Positions 1-8,208 of a stretch of DNA of 64,000 nucleotides are shown here, piece after piece. The notes beneath the pieces were generated by a model. That model saw nothing but the letters and a program-made list of their open reading frames with translations. It searched no databases and had not been told where the DNA came from. Each line of letters opens with the position of its first letter. Within the stretch, counting starts at the first letter, position 1. The DNA comes from an uncultured Lachnospiraceae bacterium. Lineage in GTDB: Bacteria > Bacillota > Clostridia > Lachnospirales > Lachnospiraceae. The translations under genes were made by a program, and so were the position numbers. Location: contig CAJTTO010000010.1 of assembly GCA_910579275.1 (NCBI GenBank), positions 1 through 64,000 of the forward strand. The letters are read 5' to 3'.

Positions 1-159
1 GTTTATATGGCCTGTTTTTCTGTTGCATCTTCAGTGAGTTTCCGAGACTACTCTGTATTCTATAACGTTAGACCTTTTTCCTGCCCAAAAAGTTTCTTAT
101 AAAATTTTTTTATTGTAGAAAAGTTTTCCGCATTCGTATTTCCATCGGATGCCGTGTGC

Positions 160-200
160 ACAAAAAAACCATTATAGAGCATATAATCTCTACAATGGTT
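160..200 (-). terminator. Rho-independent terminator of the 3-gene operon
   Basis: Arms 167-179 and 188-200 pair with one mismatch (AACCATTGTAGAG against CTCTATAATGGTT on the minus strand). The minus-strand 3' side runs into seven T. It lies about 125 bases past the last gene of the operon. The rest of bases 1-325 shows no convincing coding sequence. Confidence 0.75.
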
Positions 201-325
201 GGCAAAAAGCTCGTTGCAAATTCAGAATACTGCATTTCGTATAGAACTGTATACAATTTTATGGTATTTGCCGTTTCTATTTAATCTAATAGTGACATGC
301 GCAAACCCACTTGTTCGACAATATT

Positions 326-973
326 TTAGTATATCCCATCCTCACTTTTTAGCTTAAACCTACCTTTCCATTCAAACATCTTTATGATCTGGGACAATAG
401 AACTGCTTGCTTTTCTTTGCTTCCACATTGTTCTATCTGTTCCAGTAAAGCCAACGATCTGTCAGTATAATACTGGCAAGGCTGAAAAACCAAGGATCTA
501 ACTTTAATAATATTCTCTTTCAACTCATCTACATATTCCTGATACCGTTCTTCATTTATCTGCACTTCACTCTGTAACTTATAATAAGGAATACAATTAT
601 TCATGCAAGCCAGATATAATGCACAAATTTTCGCTTCCTCTGTCTCAAATAGGGGTGTGGAAACGATAGAGCTCCATAATCTTATATAAAATTCCTCTTT
701 GTCCAACCGCTCATTTAAAAGCGTTTCAATAATCTCCCCCCATGCATTGCCATATTTTTTTATTTGTCGCTCCAACTGTTCCTTGTCATTATCATCCATT
801 TGATTCACCTTGCTATTCAGATGATAGTTCATTTCTATAAAAAAATATTCAATTATCTCATAATTACACTGTTCTTTTTTTAACATATCAATTATATTTT
901 TACAAATTACATATATACTATTCTCTTCTGCAATGCAATCAATTATCATATTTTTTAAACGATTCCCATCCAT
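326..973 (-). CDS. hypothetical helical protein, third gene of accessory operon
   Basis: A 215-residue protein I do not recognise. It is rich in charged and amphipathic helices, with no signal peptide or membrane segment, so it is probably cytoplasmic. The start was placed at the ATG behind an AGGAGG site eight bases upstream, because the longer frame has no ribosome site and overlaps the previous gene. The gene follows the winged-helix gene after 35 bases and precedes a strong terminator, so it is the last cistron. Its AT-rich composition matches its two partners and differs from the conserved genes further right, consistent with a transferred cassette. The function is unknown. Co-transcription with a nitrilase-fold protein is the only functional hint. 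Confidence 0.7.
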   Translation of the reverse strand: MDGNRLKNMIIDCIAEENSIYVICKNIIDMLKKEQCNYEIIEYFFIEMNYHLNSKVNQMDDNDKEQLERQIKKYGNAWGEIIETLLNERLDKEEFYIRLWSSIVSTPLFETEEAKICALYLACMNNCIPYYKLQSEVQINEERYQEYVDELKENIIKVRSLVFQPCQYYTDRSLALLEQIEQCGSKEKQAVLLSQIIKMFEWKGRFKLKSEDGIY

Positions 974-1008
974 ACCCAACCTCCTATTTCTCACCGTATT
1001 TGCAGATG

Positions 1009-1938
1009 TCACATTTTAATCTTTTGTTCTGACATATCTACCGCCAAACAGCTACATCCAGAATAAGGTTCTACATTTCCAATGGTATATCCATATGAAT
1101 TATGAGCGCCCATCCAAGCACTGATTAAACGTGAATTATCATAATTCGTATAAACGTCCATGTTTATGGTATACTCATGCCAATATCGCTCTCTCTTTTC
1201 CTCCAAACCAGAAAAGTCGGCACTATTACCATGCACATGAAAATATAAATATCCATCCACTTCCAGCGCCTTTTGTTTTAATTCCAAATCGTCATAATAA
1301 TATTTGTCCACAAAATGTTTTATTGTATCCTGTTTTTTTCGTGCATCTAAAACACATTGCATCAGCTCGCTCATTTCTTCTCTGAAATTACCTTTATTTT
1401 TACTATGGTAATACCGTTTCCCCATGTCTGTCAGGCAGTAATATTTATATTTTCCGACACGCGAAACGCTGATTACATTTTGGTTCTCAGCGTTGAACTT
1501 ATTCATAATTACGGACAATTGTGATGTACTTATTTTCAGATTTTTTGCCAGCTGATTATGCTGAACATAATCCTTATCAATCAATTGTTCTATAATCTGA
1601 TCTTGATACTTTGTGTCAAGATGAAGCATCCGATATTCAATAATCTGATTTTGATTTTCTTTTAACTGTTGGATTGCCGCAGTAGTCCCTCCAAGTACCC
1701 CCATTTGGTAGGCAATTTTTTCTTCCTCTGTTTCGAATACTCCAACTGCGGCATCTGTCCATTTTTGATATCTTTCAAGTAAACCCTGCAATTCTTTTAA
1801 ATTGTTCTTATCATAAAGATTTACTATGCCATATGTCATACTTCCTATTATCTCTTTAATCTTCAAAATATTTTTTTCTAAAATAACATAATAAAGTTCA
1901 CTGCAGGTTTTTTCCATGAATTGATTTAATTTTTTCAT
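1009..1938 (-). CDS. winged-helix (MarR-like) protein, second gene of accessory operon
   Basis: About 309 residues. A winged-helix DNA-binding region lies near residues 110-175: a helix-turn-helix (QLAKNLKISTSQLSVIMNKF) is followed by a wing and a YYCLTDMGKRYY-type strand as in MarR/PadR folds. The N-terminal 100 residues are helical. The C-terminal 130 residues form an unassigned domain rich in Tyr and His. The ATG start is seven bases from GGAGGT; an upstream GTG sits too close to that site. The gene starts 17 bases after the nitrilase-like gene ends. It may regulate the operon, because a dyad overlaps the -35 box at 3611-3616, but it could also be an effector or sensor. The fold is fairly sure; the role is inferred. 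Confidence 0.7.
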   Translation of the reverse strand: MKKLNQFMEKTCSELYYVILEKNILKIKEIIGSMTYGIVNLYDKNNLKELQGLLERYQKWTDAAVGVFETEEEKIAYQMGVLGGTTAAIQQLKENQNQIIEYRMLHLDTKYQDQIIEQLIDKDYVQHNQLAKNLKISTSQLSVIMNKFNAENQNVISVSRVGKYKYYCLTDMGKRYYHSKNKGNFREEMSELMQCVLDARKKQDTIKHFVDKYYYDDLELKQKALEVDGYLYFHVHGNSADFSGLEEKRERYWHEYTINMDVYTNYDNSRLISAWMGAHNSYGYTIGNVEPYSGCSCLAVDMSEQKIKM

Positions 1939-1954
1939 ATCCACACCTCCATTT

Positions 1955-3463
1955 TTAAGATATTAAATGATTCCAATAAAGATTTGTTTCCCCTCCTTCC
2001 AGTATCATTGATAGCGGAATGTCTATATAAAACAGGCAGCTGTCAGCACATTGCCCATTTGTGCACTTCACATCTGGTTTTGCCAGAAAACAATTTCTTG
2101 TACGAGGTACTCCAGTACAACAAATGTCCGATTCTTTAAACATGCCTTGCTCATTATATAAATGTCTTACAGCACATGAATTACACCATACAATACGGCA
2201 TCCTGAAGCAATTCCAATATTTGTAAGCTTAATAAATGCATCAAACCCTTTTGAAAAAGAAGGGCATAAAATTAGTGTAGAGCCTAATTTATCTATCAAT
2301 ATCTTTCTGTACTCATCTGAAATCAAATCAGCACAAATCGGAAATGTTATTCTTCCCACATCGCGCATATGCAATACGCAAATCTTATTATCCGATTCAA
2401 TATCCTCTACTTTTCCTGCCAAATTGCCTTCGTTTTCAAAATAGGGATTTTGTTTCTGCTGCCTAAATGACTCTTTAAAGGTATCTCCATCAATGATATT
2501 TCCACGGCACGCCACATAAAGCGTATTTGTATTGCATTTTGAACCATTCGTATTATCATCCTTGTTGCTATATTTCCACTCACTTGGAAGCAGTGTAAGC
2601 AAAGGGGTACATCTGCCTTCCTCCAAATCCAGTTTTGCCAAACGCCTCAGGCTGGATTTTCTGATTTCCTCTGTTCCAAGCATTTCAGGAAACATAAGGA
2701 TGTCAGCCTTAATCATTGATGATGCATCTATAATCTTTTCAACTCTATCCATTAATTGTATTTCATTAACACTATACTGATTCGTCTCACGTTGTTTTAT
2801 TTCACTTCCTGCCACATCCACTATGGCAATTTTTTCCCTGCCATCCTTAACATATTTCTTTACAGTCAAAACGTCCGCATTTGTCAGTGGACTTACTGCA
2901 ATTCGCAATATCGCAGGAGTATGCGTACCATTTCCATTCCTAACCATATAATTACATATTTCATATTTTCCCAAATCTTTTTTATTTATATAATAATAGT
3001 TTTGCATCAGCTCATTTATGCCTTTGCTGACAGACATTTCGACACCACTTTTTGCTTTACTACTCCATGCACATTTGAGTCTGGGTAATATCATAATACC
3101 CAGCTTGTCCTCATTTTTATTCAATTTGCGCATCTGACTAACAGATATTGTTCTATCTAGCATAAATATAGCCGAATCATTATTGTGATTCATTTTCATA
3201 TCAATATAATGCAGTGCTTCCATTAAGTGCTCATCCAGTTCATCTTCTGGCAGATGAATAATAAGCTTTTCAAATATGTCCGTTTTTGTATCGTCAGGAA
3301 ATCCACATGCCCCTAGCCGAAATGAAACCTCTAATAATATTTCTTCACGTTTTTCCTTTGTCAGAGATTTGAAAAAAAGTATTTTTCGTCCAATGTCATC
3401 CTTGTTTTGTAATTTAAAAATGATTTGTGCAATCAAATTCCAATTGTTATCATTGTAAAACAC
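1955..3463 (-). CDS. nitrilase-fold (carbon-nitrogen hydrolase-like) protein, first gene of accessory operon
   Basis: A 502-residue protein with a GTG start eight bases from AAGGAG. Residues 1-190 are unassigned. From about residue 210 the protein reads as a carbon-nitrogen hydrolase: a beta strand KIAIVDV, Glu260 in ILMFPEM, a probable Lys337 in QQKQNPYF, and Cys377 in ITFPICADL, the Glu-Lys-Cys triad of the nitrilase superfamily. The C-terminus has a Cys cluster (448, 449, 458, 467, 472, 476) that could bind metal. Family enzymes cleave amide or nitrile bonds. Nitrilase domains also occur fused to reverse transcriptases in some phage-defence systems, but no reverse transcriptase is visible here. 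The substrate is unknown. It is the promoter-proximal gene of a compact three-gene unit. Confidence 0.7.
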   Translation of the reverse strand: MFYNDNNWNLIAQIIFKLQNKDDIGRKILFFKSLTKEKREEILLEVSFRLGACGFPDDTKTDIFEKLIIHLPEDELDEHLMEALHYIDMKMNHNNDSAIFMLDRTISVSQMRKLNKNEDKLGIMILPRLKCAWSSKAKSGVEMSVSKGINELMQNYYYINKKDLGKYEICNYMVRNGNGTHTPAILRIAVSPLTNADVLTVKKYVKDGREKIAIVDVAGSEIKQRETNQYSVNEIQLMDRVEKIIDASSMIKADILMFPEMLGTEEIRKSSLRRLAKLDLEEGRCTPLLTLLPSEWKYSNKDDNTNGSKCNTNTLYVACRGNIIDGDTFKESFRQQKQNPYFENEGNLAGKVEDIESDNKICVLHMRDVGRITFPICADLISDEYRKILIDKLGSTLILCPSFSKGFDAFIKLTNIGIASGCRIVWCNSCAVRHLYNEQGMFKESDICCTGVPRTRNCFLAKPDVKCTNGQCADSCLFYIDIPLSMILEGGETNLYWNHLIS

Positions 3464-3587
3464 GTTATCATCTCCTTAAATAACGCATATTTTTATTTTA
3501 TTGTTGAACACCTACTTTTAATAATTCTTTTGTAATATACTGCATGGCTTATTGTTTCTGGTATTGCTTGTCCACGTTTTTTCTTTC

Positions 3588-3642
3588 ATTATACACACTA
3601 ATAAACAAAATGTAAATGATAATGATTTCATTGTTTACATTA
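3588..3642 (-). promoter_or_regulatory. promoter and dyad operator of the accessory operon
   Basis: On the minus strand, TTTACA (3611-3616) and TATAAT (3588-3593) are separated by 17 bases. A dyad with AATGTAAA and TTTACATT ends spans about 3609-3642 and covers the -35 box, as expected for a repressor site. The whole gap 3464-3779 holds this promoter and the divergent bla-type promoter, and no gene. Confidence 0.65.
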
Positions 3643-3660
3643 TTCTTTGCAATATTACTC

Positions 3661-3711
3661 TTGACATTTATTGTCTACAGTTGTAAACTTATATTGACTA
3701 CATAAGTAGTC
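3661..3711 (+). promoter_or_regulatory. promoter with two BlaI-type operators
   Basis: TTGACA (3661-3666) and TAAACT (3684-3689), 17 bases apart, form a plus-strand promoter. Two dyads follow: GTCTACAGTTGTAAAC (3673-3688), with the TACA/TGTA core of BlaI/MecI boxes, and the perfect GACTACATAAGTAGTC (3696-3711). Their centres are 23 bases apart, about two helix turns. Binding by the BlaI-like protein encoded just downstream is inferred. Confidence 0.75.
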
Positions 3712-3779
3712 ACACTGTATCATTTTTTTGAATTCAATAAAACAACCCCTATCACCCATTTTTTAAAGGAGGGCTTCAC

Positions 3780-4151
3780 ATGGAAAAGAACATAACGGTT
3801 TCCGATTCCGAATTGGAAATACTAGAGGTGCTATGGGCGGCGGAAATGCCCCTGAACGCGGGGGAGGTTCGCAACGCCTTAAACGAACACAAAAGCTGGG
3901 AGCGCACGACTGTCCTGACGCTGATACAGCGGCTCGTGAAAAAGGGGGCTGTTGCGCAGGAAAAGCGGGAGGTTTATTATTACAGTCCCTGCATTGCGCG
4001 CGAAGCGTATGTGCGTGCGGAAACGAAAAGCTTCGTGGAAAAATTTTTTAAGGGCAGTTCTAAAAATCTTGCCGCTGCCTTGGTTGACAGTGACGCGCTG
4101 ACAAAAAAGGACATCGAAGAGCTGCGGGATTACTTTAACCGGAATGTTTAG
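3780..4151 (+). CDS. blaI: BlaI/MecI/CopY-family transcriptional repressor
   Basis: A 123-residue winged-helix repressor, full length for the family. The N-terminus reads ITVSDSELEILEVLW, followed by an HTH region (TTVLTLIQRLVKKGAV) and the YYYSPCI wing typical of BlaI. The C-terminal helices should dimerise. In the family the dimer blocks promoters until it is cleaved in response to a signal from a BlaR1-type membrane protease. A GGAGG site precedes the ATG. The partner blaR1-like gene follows after 20 bases. Two operator dyads at 3673-3711 imply autorepression. No beta-lactamase gene lies in the window, so the regulated targets are probably elsewhere. Confidence 0.9.
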   Translation: MEKNITVSDSELEILEVLWAAEMPLNAGEVRNALNEHKSWERTTVLTLIQRLVKKGAVAQEKREVYYYSPCIAREAYVRAETKSFVEKFFKGSSKNLAAALVDSDALTKKDIEELRDYFNRNV

Positions 4152-4171
4152 ATCATAGGAGGGAATTAACT

Positions 4172-6364
4172 ATGAACGCTTTCATCATAACACAACTGTT
4201 TATGGGCGTATTGTCCATGTCACTGACCGCTGCTTTGATTGGCCTGCTTCTCACAGCTATCCGCCCTTTTACCGAAAAGTATTTTTCCAAGAAATGGAAC
4301 TACTATATCTGGCTGCTTGTTGTTGCGCGGCTTGCGGTTCCAATCCACTATGAAGCAGATTTCCTGCATCTGTTGAATTTCCATGCGGACATCCGCCAGA
4401 CACAGCCTGCTGCGCCTGAGCACTCCGAAACAGTGGCGGACGCTTACGAAGATTCCGCAGCGCCTGTCACCGCCATCCCTATAAATGCCGCTCCAGCGAA
4501 ACCGCAAACGGACAGAGACAAACAGGATTCATCAGATACTGCCCAAAAGCCTATCCGCTCATTCTTCACGATGACATCCATACTGAAAGCGGCAGCGCAT
4601 CTATGGCTGATTGGTGCATTCCTTTCACTTTTTTTCAGACTATGGAGCTATTACCGTTTCCAATCGGCTATCCGAAAAGACTGTGTACGCATAACCAATC
4701 ATCCCCTATTGTGTCTGGAAAGCAGCTTCTGCGCCGGACTTGGCATTCACGAAATACCTGTTATTTACGAAAGTGCAGCTGTACACGGTCCAATCACGGT
4801 CGGACTTTGGAAACCCGCAATTGTCATTCCCAAGGAAATTCCCGCCGATAACATGATGCAGTTTCAGCTGGTGCTGCACCATGAACTGATTCACGTGGCA
4901 AGAAAGGATTTGCTGTACAAATGGGTATACCAGATTCTGCGCTGCATCCACTGGTTTAATCCGCTGCTGCACTGGTTTGGCAGGCAGATGAGCCGTGACT
5001 GTGAGCTTTCCTGCGACGAGGCCATCCTCACGCATCTGACGGACAGCGGGAGGATGATGTACGGCAATATCCTTCTGGACGCTGCCGAACACAGCATTAG
5101 CAGGAAACACGATTCCCTTTCCACTACACTGCTGGAAAATAAAAAAGATTTAAAAAAACGGCTTGATAATATACAAAGCCATGGAAAAAGGACGCGCTTC
5201 CAGCTCGGACTCTCCGCATGCACTCTTGTGATTGTACTTTCACTCTCCGCATGCAGCAGTATCTGGATTACCATGAATGACAAAAGCGAACCGGAACAAA
5301 ACCAAAGCAGTGATGTACCTGAAGACGAAACGTATGAAGTCGCCTCCGCCGACAGAAGCCCATTCCGGCAGAAGAAATCCTCCTTGTTCTCTCAGGATTC
5401 CTTCTTAGACAATTTTTCCAAGGCACACAAGTACGGTAACGCATGGAATGTCTATGATGACGACACGCTGATTGCCGCAAAGGATGACTTCACTGACAAC
5501 TGGGGTGCCTACAACTATTACGGCGGGCAGAATCTCACCGCTTCCAAAATGGTTCTGTACGGGTCAAGCACCATTGTTATCGCATATGCAGACAAGGACA
5601 TCCAAGTGGATGTCACTTCATCGTTTGAAATTGTCGAAGGAAAATTTAAAATCGTATCTGTCGCACCGGACGGAACAGTCACAACGATAAACGATACAGG
5701 CGCCGATTCCGTGCAGACCATCACCATGAAAGAAGGCAGAAACGCAATCAAGATGGTAGGGCAGGGGGCAAAACTAAAAAGCCTTACATTGAACTATTCC
5801 GACATGAATATCACGGATTTCGAAGATGTATATTTTTCTGAAGAAGAAGAGTACTTCGCACATCTTGATCGCACAGTCGAAGCCGGAGAACCGATTGATA
5901 AAGACAAAGTCATGGATGCCCTCTATACGATACCGGACAGCAAAGAAGTAAGCAATGTTTTTCATATACTGCTGGTTTCAGGCATCTCACTTACCAGCAG
6001 CGAACTCTGTGATTTCCTCTATTGTTCCGACGGGGAACCGTCCAGCAAATACCTTGTAGAAGCGATTGCGGACGGATACCAGAAACCACTCAGCCCCGAG
6101 ACAGTCTCCGCAGTGATGCCCTACTTTGACGATACCTACAAGGCTCAGCTGCTGGCGCAGCTTCCGGCGGAGTCCTTTTATGAAACCCTTGAGAACAATC
6201 TTTTCTATCTGACAAGCGCCCAGATTGAAGAATGCCTGGGGGAATATCTCCTGAACGGCGGGACACTGTCTAACGCCGATTTTTCCGAAATTTCATTTTA
6301 TCTGGATGAAAGCGCTATCGAAAGGCTTAGCGCGATGCTTCAAAATAAATCGAATGCCACATAA
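4172..6364 (+). CDS. blaR1: BlaR1/MecR1-like M56-family membrane metallopeptidase with an atypical sensor region
   Basis: 730 residues. N-terminal membrane segments lie near residues 5-30, 43-57 and 140-160. The M56 zinc-protease core is HHELIH (His237, Glu238, His241) with CELSCDEAIL behind it. A further membrane segment sits at about 345-362 and places the C-terminal ~365 residues outside the cell. In BlaR1 that part is a penicillin-binding domain with SxxK, SxN and KTG motifs. I do not see these; instead there is a beta-rich region (about 395-540) and an acidic helical tail. The protein probably senses something other than beta-lactams, or works without a ligand domain. It forms an operon with blaI and ends at a strong terminator. 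Confidence 0.85.
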   Translation: MNAFIITQLFMGVLSMSLTAALIGLLLTAIRPFTEKYFSKKWNYYIWLLVVARLAVPIHYEADFLHLLNFHADIRQTQPAAPEHSETVADAYEDSAAPVTAIPINAAPAKPQTDRDKQDSSDTAQKPIRSFFTMTSILKAAAHLWLIGAFLSLFFRLWSYYRFQSAIRKDCVRITNHPLLCLESSFCAGLGIHEIPVIYESAAVHGPITVGLWKPAIVIPKEIPADNMMQFQLVLHHELIHVARKDLLYKWVYQILRCIHWFNPLLHWFGRQMSRDCELSCDEAILTHLTDSGRMMYGNILLDAAEHSISRKHDSLSTTLLENKKDLKKRLDNIQSHGKRTRFQLGLSACTLVIVLSLSACSSIWITMNDKSEPEQNQSSDVPEDETYEVASADRSPFRQKKSSLFSQDSFLDNFSKAHKYGNAWNVYDDDTLIAAKDDFTDNWGAYNYYGGQNLTASKMVLYGSSTIVIAYADKDIQVDVTSSFEIVEGKFKIVSVAPDGTVTTINDTGADSVQTITMKEGRNAIKMVGQGAKLKSLTLNYSDMNITDFEDVYFSEEEEYFAHLDRTVEAGEPIDKDKVMDALYTIPDSKEVSNVFHILLVSGISLTSSELCDFLYCSDGEPSSKYLVEAIADGYQKPLSPETVSAVMPYFDDTYKAQLLAQLPAESFYETLENNLFYLTSAQIEECLGEYLLNGGTLSNADFSEISFYLDESAIERLSAMLQNKSNAT

Positions 6365-6372
6365 CGTCAGTG

Positions 6373-6405
6373 AAAAACGAGCGGGTTTTCTATCCGCTCG
6401 TTTTT
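6373..6405. terminator. bidirectional terminator between blaR1-like gene and EAL gene
   Basis: A perfect 12-base stem: AAAAACGAGCGG (6373-6384) and CCGCTCGTTTTT (6394-6405) with a nine-base loop. Runs of A and T on both sides serve the convergent genes in both directions. Confidence 0.9.
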
Positions 6406-6410
6406 CATAA

Positions 6411-8091
6411 TCAGCCCTTTCCGGCTTGTATTCTTTCCAGAAACAATTCCCCGTTGACAGGTTTTGAGTAGTAATATCCTTGGAAAAAGTCACATCCAAG
6501 CTCTGTCAGCAGGCGGATATGGTCTTCGTTCTCGACGCCCTCCGCCACCAGCTCCATGCCCATCGCCTTGACCATCGCCATGGTATATTTCAGGGCATAC
6601 ATCGCCTTTTCATCCTCCATAGCCGACCACACCATGGACTTGTCAATCTTGACAATGCGGAACGGATATTTGATGACAAACGTCGTATTGGAAAAGCCTG
6701 TCCCGTAATCGTCCAACGAGAAATTCACGCCGCACGCAATCAGCTTGCTCATATTCTTCATCAGTATCTCATGGGACATCACGGCAGCAGTCTCGGTAAT
6801 TTCGAGATTAATGCACGAATATGGCAGACGGTATACGTCCATGACACTCAGCAGATCCTGATACAGGGATTCCTGCATACACTGGACTACCGACAGGTTG
6901 ACTTCTATATATTCGATTCCTCTCTGAAGCAGCTTCTTCTCCACAATAAATCTGCACACCTCGCGGAACACAAACTCTCCAATCTCAAGAATCAGCCCGT
7001 TTTTCTCCGCGAGCGGAATAAACTCCTCAGGGCTGATAAAGCCAAGCTCGTCATTCTGCAGCCGGATTAATGCCTCCGCAGAGGTAAAACGCTGCTTGTG
7101 TAAGCGCGACAGAATCCGAGTAGAACGGCTGCTCACAGCGCTCACGTATACGCCTGACGACATCCCCCCACAGTTCCTTTCTGCTCTCTGACACGATTGC
7201 AAAGCGGTTTCCCGACAAGTAAAATACTTTTCTTTTGCCCGCCGCCTCGATAAGGCATTCCGCAAACTGCTTTAAAATCCTGTTGGCGCTCACAGTTCCG
7301 ATTGTCTCACTGATGTACTGCATACCCGAAAGCTCCACGGCAAAGACCTTGAACTGCTTCTCGTGCTCAATGTTTTCCAGAAGTATCTTTTCAAACGCCC
7401 GCACATTGTACGTTCCGAGTTCCCTTTCCGAATAATCCTGCGGGTTTTCCAGCGACAAATAAATCAACATCACTGCTATACTCACAGCAAACTGTGCAAT
7501 CATCAGATTCGGGAACATCATCTGCACAATCAGAACCAAAAAAGTCGATATGGTGTATGTATACACAACAGCCTGCTGCCCTCTCGTAAAAATCCTTCGG
7601 TAGATAAACGAATACACTTGCGATGCCAGCACATAAATCATTGCATTGGCATATAAAATGAAAAACAGCGCACCATGCACATACTCATTTTCATCCGTTA
7701 TCATAAAAATAAAGTTCGTAAACGGCGTTGATACCGTCATCAGCACATCAATGCAGAATGGCGCCAGCATCAGCACCTTTTCATACAGCTTAATCTTTCT
7801 TTTTTTCTTTACAGAATTAACAATATAGGCGAAATAAACTGCCGAGGTCGCGTTAAACGTCAGGAGATAGACTCCGTTTAACAGATAATGCCCCGCTTTC
7901 GACAGCACCTGCGGATGCCCGATCGTGTACATGGTGACCAAATCCATTGCGCAGGACACCAGCTCCAGACCTATCAGAAATGAAAACAATTTTGACTGAT
8001 ACGTATCAATACTTTTCTTGTAAAAGAAATGCAGCGTAATTGCAAGCGTAATGACAAGCGCCGCAACATCATAGTGGATAATATAGTTCAC
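6411..8091 (-). pseudogene. membrane GGDEF-EAL protein broken by internal deletion and frameshift
   Basis: Two frames make one damaged gene. The first (8091-7051) has about seven membrane helices and then a degenerate GGDEF domain in which the active motif reads SGNRF, so the cyclase would be dead. Its frame fails after PFYSDSVALT. The second frame resumes at about 7100 with KQRFTSAEALIRLQ, which is inside an EAL domain. That domain keeps the EAL motif, LEITE, DDYGTGFS, KIDKS and AEGVEN, so the phosphodiesterase residues survive. Roughly 80-100 residues (GGDEF end plus EAL start) appear deleted. The start is a GTG at 8091 behind AGAGGGGGG. An intact ancestor would have degraded cyclic di-GMP at the membrane. 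Confidence 0.75.
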
Positions 8092-8170
8092 AGTATCACA
8101 CCCCCCTCTGTCTATTATATCCTTTTGCGTCCCTGCCTGCAATACAAAAACACGCTCTAGCGCATACAAT

Positions 8171-8199
8171 AAAACGGGCAGTCAAAAACCACCCGTTTT
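8171..8199 (-). terminator. terminator of the DEAD-box helicase gene
   Basis: Arms AAAACGGG (8171-8178) and CCCGTTTT (8192-8199) lie ten bases past the helicase stop codon. The minus-strand 3' arm ends in TTTT. Confidence 0.75.
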
Positions 8200-8208
8200 C
8201 CCATATCC

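Noticed and set aside
6411..7265. EAL frame as an independent gene with an upstream ATG
   Set aside because: The residues before KQRFTSAEAL are out-of-frame GGDEF sequence; there is no ribosome site at the first ATG.
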